Assembly: GCA_045617825.1 (NCBI GenBank)
Contig: JAZLJI010000029.1
Location: forward strand, 1-19,656
Origin: UBA6987 sp045617825
GTDB taxonomy: Bacteria > Bacillota > Clostridia > Lachnospirales > Lachnospiraceae
Reading direction: 5' to 3'
Length of the DNA: 19,656 bases
Positions 14,071 to 19,656 of the stretch are shown one piece after another. Position 1 is the stretch's first letter, and every line of letters begins with the position of its first letter. A model generated the notes under the pieces. It had not been told where the DNA came from, did not search any database, and was given only the letters and a program-made list of their open reading frames with translations. A program made the translations under genes and the position numbers.

Positions 14071-17000
14071 TCAGTCAGCGTACATTTCCTGCAGCTTGAC
14101 CAGGTGCTCGTAGCGGGCCTTGGCGGTCTCCTCGTTCTTCTGGAACAGAGCATCCGCGCGATCCGGGAACTCTCTGGTCAGACGGCTGTAGCGAGCCTCG
14201 TTCATCAGGAATTCCTGATAGCCGCCGGCAGGGGCCTTGGAATCCAGGGTGAACTTCTTCTCGGCTTCGGGGTTGAAGCGGAACAGGTTCCAGTAGCCGC
14301 ATTCCACAGCCTTCTTCATCTCGGCCTGGCAGTTGGTCATGCCGCCCTTGATGGAGTGCATCTCGCAGGGGCTGTAGCCGATGATCAGGGAAGGTCCGTG
14401 ATAAGCTTCGGCTTCGGCGATGGCCTTGATGGTCTGAGCGGGGTTGGCGCCCATGGCGATCTGGGCGACGTAAACGTAGCCGTAGGCCATGGCGATCTCC
14501 GCCAGAGACTTCTTCTTGATCTCCTTACCGGCAGCGGCAAACTGAGCCACCTGGCCGATGTTGGAGGACTTGGAGGCCTGTCCGCCGGTGTTGGAGTATA
14601 CCTCGGTATCGAAGACGAAAACGTTCACGTCTTCACCGGAGGCCAGCACGTGGTCCAGTCCGCCGTAGCCGATATCATAAGCCCAGCCGTCGCCGCCGAA
14701 GATCCATACGGACTTCTTCACCAGCAGATCCTTCTGAGCCAGCACCTTGCGGCCGATCGCGGCGCAAGGGCAGTCGCAGCTGTCGACCTTCTTGGCCGTC
14801 AGCACGTCTACCAGAACCTGAGAAGCCGCCTTGGAGGCCTCTCCGTCGTCCTTGGCATCCAGCCAAGCCTGAGCGGCAGCCTTCACTTCCTCGGCGACAG
14901 CGGTGGCAGCCAGCGTCTTCACGTCCTCAGCCAGAGCATTCCGGCGGAACTTCACGGAGGTAGCCATGCCTAAGCCGTGCTCCGCATTGTCCTCGAACAG
15001 GGAGTTGATCCAGGCAGGACCGCGGCCCTGCTTATCCTTGCAGTAAGGAGAGGTAGCGGCGGGACCACCCCAGATGGAGGAGCAGCCGGTGGCGTTGCTG
15101 ATGTACATCCGATCGCCGAAGAGCTGGGTGACCAGACGGGCATAGGAGGTCTCGGCGCAGCCGGCGCAGGAGCCGGAGAACTGCAGATAAGGCTGCTTGA
15201 ACTGGCTTCCCTTGACGGTATTGTCCTGCATGTCGGGCTTGTCGGCTACCTTTTCTACCAGGTAATCCCAAACCGCTGCCTGAGCGGCTTCCTCGGCCTG
15301 AGGCTTCATGCTGATGGCCTTGGTCGGGCAAACGCCTACGCAGACGGCGCAGCCCATGCAGTCCAGAGGGGACACGCCCATGGTGAACTTGTAAACGCCC
15401 TTGCCCTTGCCGACCTTGATGTCAGCCAGCTTGATGCCTTCGGGAGCGGCAGCGGCCTCGGCCTCGGTCAGCGCGTAAGGACGGATGGTCGCGTGAGGGC
15501 AAACGTAAGCGCACTGGTTGCACTGTACGCACTTGGCGGCATCCCAGGCGGGAACGGTCACGGCTACGCCGCGCTTCTCGTAAGCGGAGGCGCCCAGCTC
15601 GAACTGGCCGTCCACGTGATCCTTGAAGGCGGAAACGGGCAGGCTGTCGCCGTCCATCTTGCCGACGGGGTTCAGGATCTCGGTGACCATCTTCACCAGC
15701 TTGGCCTCGCCGGCAGGAGCAGCGGCGGGAGCGGCATCGGGGCAATTTGCCCAATCGGCGGGAACGTCGATCTTGGTGAAGGCGGTGGCGCCCAGGTCGA
15801 TGGCCTTGTGGTTCATATCCACGATGTCCTGGCCCTTCTTCAGGTAGGACTTGGTGGCGGCGGCCTTCATGTATTCGATGGCTTCAGCCTGAGGCATTAC
15901 GTTGGCCAGGGTGAAGAAAGCAGACTGCAGGATGGTGTTGTTCCGCTTGCCCATACCGATCTCGATGGCCAGGTCGATGGCATTGATGGTATACAGCTGG
16001 ATGTTGTTCTTGGCGATGTAGCGCTTGGAAGCGGGATCCAGATGCTCGGACAGCTCTTCGGGAGTCCACTGGCAGTTGATCATGTATACGCCGCCGGCCT
16101 TCACGTCCTGGACCATCTTGAAGCCCTTGGTCACGTAGGAAGGATTGTGGCAGGCCACGAAGTCGGCCTTGTTGATGTAGTACGGGCTCTTGATGGGCTT
16201 GTCGCCGAAGCGCAGGTGGCTGATGGTCACGCCGCCGGTCTTCTTGGAGTCGTACTGGAAGTAGGCCTGTACGTATTTGTCGGTATGGTCGCCGATGATC
16301 TTGATGGAGTTCTTGTTGGCACCGACGGTACCGTCGCCGCCCAGACCCCAGAACTTGCACTCGATTGTGCCTTCCGCGGCGGTGTTCGGGCAGTTCTTGT
16401 CCTCAGGCAGGGACAGATTGGTCACGTCGTCTACGATACCGATGGTAAACTGACGGCCGATGGTGCCCTTCGCCATAGCGGTATAGATGGCAAATACGGA
16501 GCTGGGCGGGGTATCCTTGGAGCCCAGGCCGTAGCGGCCGCCGTAGACCTTGACATCGTTCCGGCCGGCATTTGCCAGAGCGGTGACCACGTCCAGATAC
16601 AGAGGCTCGCCCTGGGAGCCAGGTTCCTTGGAGCGGTCCAGAACGGCGATCTGTCTGCAGGTCGCGGGGATGGCTGCCACCAGCTTGTCGGGGCAGAAAG
16701 GACGGTACAGACGGCACTTCACCAGACCGACCTTCTCGCCGTGAGCGTTCAGATAATCGATCACTTCCTCGGCGACGTCGCAGATGGAGCCCATGGCTAC
16801 GATCACGCGATCCGCGTCGGCAGCGCCGTAGTAGTTGAACAGCTGATAATCGGTGCCCAGCTTCTCGTTGATCTTGCCCATGTACTTCTCGACGATGGCC
16901 GGCAGAGCGTCATAGTAGCTGTTGCAGGCTTCGCGGTGCTGGAAGAACACGTCGCCGTTCTCGTGAGAACCGCGCATGGCCGGATGATCGGGGTTCAGGG

Positions 17001-17619
17001 CGTGGGCCTTGAACTCGGCTACGGCATCCATGGGGCACATATCCTTCAGATCCTCATAATCCCAGACGGCGATCTTCTGGATCTCGTGAGAGGTGCGGAA
17101 GCCGTCGAAGAAGTTGATGAAGGGGACCTTGCCCTCCAGGGCGGCCAGATGCGCTACGGGAGCCAGATCCATGACCTCCTGAGGGTTGGTCTCGCACAGC
17201 ATGGCGAAGCCGGTCTGACGGCAGGCATATACGTCGGAATGGTCACCGAAAATGTTCAGAGCGTGGGTGGAAACGGTACGGGCCGATACATGGAACACGG
17301 AAGGCAGCAGCTCGGCGGCGATCTTGTACATGTTGGGGATCATCAGCAGCAGGCCCTGAGAAGCCGTAAAGGTGGTGGTCAGGGAACCGGTGCCCAGAGA
17401 GCCGTGAACCGCGCCGGCGGCACCGGCCTCGGACTGCATCTCCACGACCTTCACCTGAGAACCGAATACGTTCTTCAGACCGTTGGCGGACCACTGATCC
17501 ACGAAATCGGCCATGGGGCTGGAAGGAGTGATGGGATAGATGGCGGCAACTTCGGTAAACGCGTACGCAACGTGCGCGGCCGCGTTGTTGCCATCCATAG
17601 ACTTCATTTTTCTTGCCAT
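14071..17619 (-). CDS. nifJ: Pyruvate:ferredoxin (flavodoxin) oxidoreductase
   Basis: A 1182-residue single-chain PFOR that oxidises pyruvate to acetyl-CoA and CO2 and reduces ferredoxin, the main pyruvate-splitting enzyme of anaerobic fermenters. The N-terminal domain has YPITPSSPMADFVDQW (about residue 28) and EMQSEAGAAGAVHGSLG. Two ferredoxin-type 4Fe-4S motifs are CVQCNQCAYVCP (from C697) and CMGCAVCVGVCP (from C754). The C-terminal thiamine-diphosphate domain carries SCAGCAETSYARL, the GDGWAYDIGYGG motif (G976-W979) and YSNTGGQASKSS. Codon use is strongly biased, as in highly expressed genes. AGGAGG lies upstream of the ATG. The protein ends QEMYAD, apparently clipped by a 4-bp duplication (see findings). 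It has its own promoter and a terminator shared with the convergent gene. Identity is certain. Confidence 0.98.
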   Translation of the reverse strand: MARKMKSMDGNNAAAHVAYAFTEVAAIYPITPSSPMADFVDQWSANGLKNVFGSQVKVVEMQSEAGAAGAVHGSLGTGSLTTTFTASQGLLLMIPNMYKIAAELLPSVFHVSARTVSTHALNIFGDHSDVYACRQTGFAMLCETNPQEVMDLAPVAHLAALEGKVPFINFFDGFRTSHEIQKIAVWDYEDLKDMCPMDAVAEFKAHALNPDHPAMRGSHENGDVFFQHREACNSYYDALPAIVEKYMGKINEKLGTDYQLFNYYGAADADRVIVAMGSICDVAEEVIDYLNAHGEKVGLVKCRLYRPFCPDKLVAAIPATCRQIAVLDRSKEPGSQGEPLYLDVVTALANAGRNDVKVYGGRYGLGSKDTPPSSVFAIYTAMAKGTIGRQFTIGIVDDVTNLSLPEDKNCPNTAAEGTIECKFWGLGGDGTVGANKNSIKIIGDHTDKYVQAYFQYDSKKTGGVTISHLRFGDKPIKSPYYINKADFVACHNPSYVTKGFKMVQDVKAGGVYMINCQWTPEELSEHLDPASKRYIAKNNIQLYTINAIDLAIEIGMGKRNNTILQSAFFTLANVMPQAEAIEYMKAAATKSYLKKGQDIVDMNHKAIDLGATAFTKIDVPADWANCPDAAPAAAPAGEAKLVKMVTEILNPVGKMDGDSLPVSAFKDHVDGQFELGASAYEKRGVAVTVPAWDAAKCVQCNQCAYVCPHATIRPYALTEAEAAAAPEGIKLADIKVGKGKGVYKFTMGVSPLDCMGCAVCVGVCPTKAISMKPQAEEAAQAAVWDYLVEKVADKPDMQDNTVKGSQFKQPYLQFSGSCAGCAETSYARLVTQLFGDRMYISNATGCSSIWGGPAATSPYCKDKQGRGPAWINSLFEDNAEHGLGMATSVKFRRNALAEDVKTLAATAVAEEVKAAAQAWLDAKDDGEASKAASQVLVDVLTAKKVDSCDCPCAAIGRKVLAQKDLLVKKSVWIFGGDGWAYDIGYGGLDHVLASGEDVNVFVFDTEVYSNTGGQASKSSNIGQVAQFAAAGKEIKKKSLAEIAMAYGYVYVAQIAMGANPAQTIKAIAEAEAYHGPSLIIGYSPCEMHSIKGGMTNCQAEMKKAVECGYWNLFRFNPEAEKKFTLDSKAPAGGYQEFLMNEARYSRLTREFPDRADALFQKNEETAKARYEHLVKLQEMYAD

Positions 17620-17647
17620 ATGGTGTTTCCTCCTGAAAAATATGTGA

Positions 17648-17667
17648 TAAAAAAGAATACTTTTTTA
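17648..17667 (-). promoter_or_regulatory. AT-rich perfect hairpin/palindrome in the nifJ leader
   Basis: An 8-bp stem (TAAAAAAG with CTTTTTTA) around a 4-nt loop, ending about 28 bases before the nifJ ATG. It may be an mRNA-stabilising hairpin or a protein site; it does not match the Rex consensus I know. Function is unproven. Confidence 0.4.
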
Positions 17668-17713
17668 GCCGCGGATTATATAAAAAAATATGTATCCATA
17701 ATGCGACTTTTAT

Positions 17714-17741
17714 ATTATAATCAAATCGGAGCGGAAGTCAA
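17714..17741 (-). promoter_or_regulatory. Promoter of nifJ
   Basis: On the minus strand TTGACT (17741-17736, 5/6) and a perfect TATAAT (17719-17714) are 16 bases apart. The start would fall near 17707, giving a leader of about 88 nt. A second TATAAT (17680-17675) lies downstream but lacks a good -35. Confidence 0.75.
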
Positions 17742-17770
17742 GGCTGCACCGCCGCGGCTTCCTCGTTTTT

Positions 17771-17808
17771 TTGACTTGACCACTTACTTTTTCACATTTA
17801 TTGGGGGA
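17771..17808 (+). promoter_or_regulatory. Tentative promoter and ribosome binding site of rqcH
   Basis: Overlapping TTGACT (17771) and TTGACC (17776) can serve as -35 boxes, but the -10 region (CATTTATTG) is a poor match, so the promoter is weakly supported. GGGGGA at 17803-17808 is the Shine-Dalgarno, five bases before the ATG. Confidence 0.35.
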
Positions 17809-17813
17809 ATCAC

Positions 17814-19562
17814 ATGGCATTAGACGGAATCACGGTGGCGGCCATCGCCGCGGAGCTGCGCGGCCTGCTGCTGGGCGGAAGGATCTCCAAGCTCACCCAG
17901 CCCGAGGCGGACGAGATCCTGATGACGGTCAAGGGCAGTGACGGGCAGTACCGGCTGGTGCTTTCCGCCGATCCTTCCCTGCCGCTCGTCTATCTGACGG
18001 AGCAGAACAAGCCCTCTCCCCTCACGGCGCCCAGCTTTCTCATGCTGCTGCGGAAGCATCTGCAGGGCGGGCACATCACCGCGATCACCCAGCCCGGTCT
18101 GGAGCGGGTGATCCGGCTGGAGGCGGAGCATCTGGACGAAATGGGGGATAAGCGCCGCAAGGCGCTGGTGCTGGAGCTCATGGGCAAGCACAGCAATCTG
18201 ATCTTTCTGGATGAGGAGGACCGGATCATCGACGCCATCCGCCGGGTCCCGGCAGGCGTGAGCTCGGTCCGGGAGGTGCTGCCGGGGCGGCCCTACTTCA
18301 TTCCGAATACCCGGGACAAGCTCTCTCCTCTCGATATTCCCGCGGAGGAGTTCCGCGGTATGCTTAAGGGCATGACCGGTCCCGTGGAAAAGGCGCTGAA
18401 CGAGGGCCTTACCGGGATCTCCCCGCTGATCGCCCGGGAAACCGTGCTGCGGGCGGGACTGGACGGCACCGAGGCAGCTGCCGAGCTGCCCGCGGAGGCG
18501 GCGGAAAAGCTTCATGCGGCCCTGCAGGCGGTGCTGGAGCCGGTGAAGACCGGCGCATTTGCCCCGACGGTCTACGTCCGGAAGAACCGGCTGCTGGAAT
18601 ATGCCCCCTTCCCGCTGGAGCTGTTCCGGGAGGAGGAAAGCCGCGGCTATCCGAGGATGAGCGAGGCCATGGAGGCCTTCTACGGCGAGAAAAGCGCCGC
18701 CACCCGGATCAGGCAGCGCTCCGCCGACCTGAGGCACATCCTCCAGCTGGCCATGGACCGGACCTCCAAGAAGCTGGAGCTCCAGAGGAAGCAGCTGAAG
18801 GATACCGAAAAGCGCGGCAAATACAAGCTCTGGGGCGAGCTGATCCAGGCCTTCGGCTATCAGCTGGAGCCGGGCACTCCGGAGCTGGTCTGCGAGAATT
18901 ATTACGACGACAACAAGGAGATCCGCATCCCGCTGGAGACCGAGCTGACGCCCCAGGAGAACGCCAAAAAATACTTCGACCGCTACCAGAAGCTGAAGCG
19001 GACCTTCGAGGCCACCAGCCGGCAGGCGGAGGAGTCCGCCGCCGAGCTGGAATACCTGCGGAGCGTGGAGGCGGCCCTCAGCCGGGCGGAAAGCGAGGAG
19101 GATCTCACCGGCATCAAGGCAGAGCTGGTGGAGACCGGCTGGATCCGCCGTAAATCCGCCCCCAAGGGCAAGGGCGAAAAGGCCCCTAAGGCCGGAAAGC
19201 CCCTGCATTTCGTCTCCTCGGACGGCTTCGATATCTACGTGGGCCGCAACAATCTGCAGAACGAGGAGCTGTCCTTTAAGCTGGCCTCCGGCGGAGACTG
19301 GTGGTTCCACGTGAAGGGCATCCCCGGCTCCCACGTCATCGTGAAGACCGAGGGGCAGGAGCTGCCGGACCGCTGCTTCGAGGAGGCGGCGGCGCTGGCG
19401 GCCTGGTACTCCTCCGCTTCCCGGGACAGCAAGACCGAGGTGGACTACACCCTGAAGAAGAATCTGAAAAAGCCGGCGCTGTATCAGCCCGGCATGGTGA
19501 TCTACCACAGCAACTATTCCATGACCGTGATGCCCTCCCAGTGCGGGCTGACGGCCCGGTAG
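17814..19562 (+). CDS. rqcH: Ribosome quality control protein RqcH (NFACT family, FbpA/Rqc2 homologue)
   Basis: A 582-residue NFACT-family protein. In B. subtilis RqcH binds stalled 50S subunits with peptidyl-tRNA and directs C-terminal Ala-tailing, marking nascent chains for degradation; older annotation calls it fibronectin-binding protein. NFACT-N covers about residues 1-210, starting MALDGITVAAIAAELRGLLL and including LVLELMGKHSNLIF. A helical, coiled-coil middle part (about 290-440) includes the basic ILQLAMDRTSKKLELQRKQL stretch. The C-terminal NFACT-R domain starts near G471 (GFDIYVGRNNLQNEELSFKL) and contains DWWFHVKGIPGSHVI and PGMVIYHSNYS. The residues aligned by position with the Asp97-Arg98 tRNA-contact pair are Glu97-Arg98. 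The length is normal. It is divergent from nifJ. Confidence 0.95.
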   Translation: MALDGITVAAIAAELRGLLLGGRISKLTQPEADEILMTVKGSDGQYRLVLSADPSLPLVYLTEQNKPSPLTAPSFLMLLRKHLQGGHITAITQPGLERVIRLEAEHLDEMGDKRRKALVLELMGKHSNLIFLDEEDRIIDAIRRVPAGVSSVREVLPGRPYFIPNTRDKLSPLDIPAEEFRGMLKGMTGPVEKALNEGLTGISPLIARETVLRAGLDGTEAAAELPAEAAEKLHAALQAVLEPVKTGAFAPTVYVRKNRLLEYAPFPLELFREEESRGYPRMSEAMEAFYGEKSAATRIRQRSADLRHILQLAMDRTSKKLELQRKQLKDTEKRGKYKLWGELIQAFGYQLEPGTPELVCENYYDDNKEIRIPLETELTPQENAKKYFDRYQKLKRTFEATSRQAEESAAELEYLRSVEAALSRAESEEDLTGIKAELVETGWIRRKSAPKGKGEKAPKAGKPLHFVSSDGFDIYVGRNNLQNEELSFKLASGGDWWFHVKGIPGSHVIVKTEGQELPDRCFEEAAALAAWYSSASRDSKTEVDYTLKKNLKKPALYQPGMVIYHSNYSMTVMPSQCGLTAR

Positions 19563-19583
19563 CTCAGACCGGAGCGGCGCAGA

Positions 19584-19656
19584 ATGCTTCGCCCCGTCAG
19601 CCGGCAGGACGAGTCTCGCCCCTTCTGCCAAAACCGGCAGGCCGCCGGAAGGATAT
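19584..19656 (+). CDS. Possible start of a further gene, cut by the window edge
   Basis: An ATG 22 bases after the rqcH stop opens a frame of 24 codons to the window edge without a stop (MLRPVSRQDESRPFCQNRQA at the start). GGAG lies nine bases upstream, and the third codon positions are GC-rich as in the neighbouring genes. The MLRPVSRQDE opening is faintly like GNAT acetyltransferase N termini, but far too little is present to identify it. Confidence 0.35.
   Translation, partial: MLRPVSRQDESRPFCQNRQAAGRI

Noticed and set aside
14977..17823. A 948-codon open frame on the plus strand, antisense to nifJ
   Set aside because: nifJ is unmistakable on the other strand. The antisense frame stays open because nifJ, with strong codon bias, avoids the codons TTA, CTA and TCA. 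The translation is Gly/His/Val-rich low complexity without known motifs.
17820..19631. A 603-codon open frame on the minus strand, antisense to rqcH
   Set aside because: Same cause: GC-rich codon use in rqcH. The translation is Gly/Leu/Gln repetitive and has no domain.

Overview
The window is a GC-rich stretch (clearly above 50% GC by eye, except three AT-rich intergenic patches) of a Firmicutes chromosome, most likely a high-GC member of the Clostridia close to Lachnospiraceae. The evidence is the gene content: RecU-type Holliday junction resolvase, RqcH/NFACT protein, a one-chain pyruvate:ferredoxin oxidoreductase, the paired TIGR03960/TIGR03936 radical-SAM proteins next to RNase G, and several uncharacterised membrane or coiled-coil proteins that resemble families I recall from Lachnospiraceae. 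I see no rRNA, tRNA, CRISPR array, insertion sequence, phage or plasmid genes.

Layout. Positions 52-12057 are one long run of minus-strand genes. Reading in the direction of transcription they are rlmH, a COG2509-type FAD oxidoreductase and a MATE transporter; then, from a recognisable promoter at 8554-8582, rsmD, coaD and a coiled-coil protein, closed by a strong terminator at 6794-6826; then a HAD phosphatase, a small membrane protein, an RluA-family pseudouridine synthase, recU, a TIGR03960 radical-SAM protein, a TIGR03936/DUF2344 protein and a Zn-link-less RNase E/G. Many junctions overlap by 1-11 nt (four ATGA junctions among the adjacent genes, one TAATG), so translational coupling is extensive. 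Positions 12157-13960 hold two plus-strand genes of unknown function, separated by a 430-bp non-coding, partly AT-rich region with a promoter, an operator-like dyad and a duplicated Shine-Dalgarno block. A bidirectional terminator at 14009-14038 separates these from the convergent nifJ gene (14071-17619, minus). A divergent AT-rich intergenic region (17620-17813) carries the nifJ promoter and leads to rqcH (plus strand), after which another gene probably starts and runs off the right edge.

Function. Most of the window is housekeeping: ribosome maturation (rlmH, rsmD, RluA, RNase G), ribosome rescue (rqcH), coenzyme A synthesis (coaD), recombination (recU) and central anaerobic carbon metabolism (nifJ). 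I found no convincing new multi-gene system. The points most worth a second look are the regulatory region and secreted protein at 12853-13960, a 4-bp tandem duplication that appears to have clipped the C terminus of the pyruvate oxidoreductase, the Asp-to-Glu change in the RqcH DR motif, and the conserved but uncharacterised small proteins.
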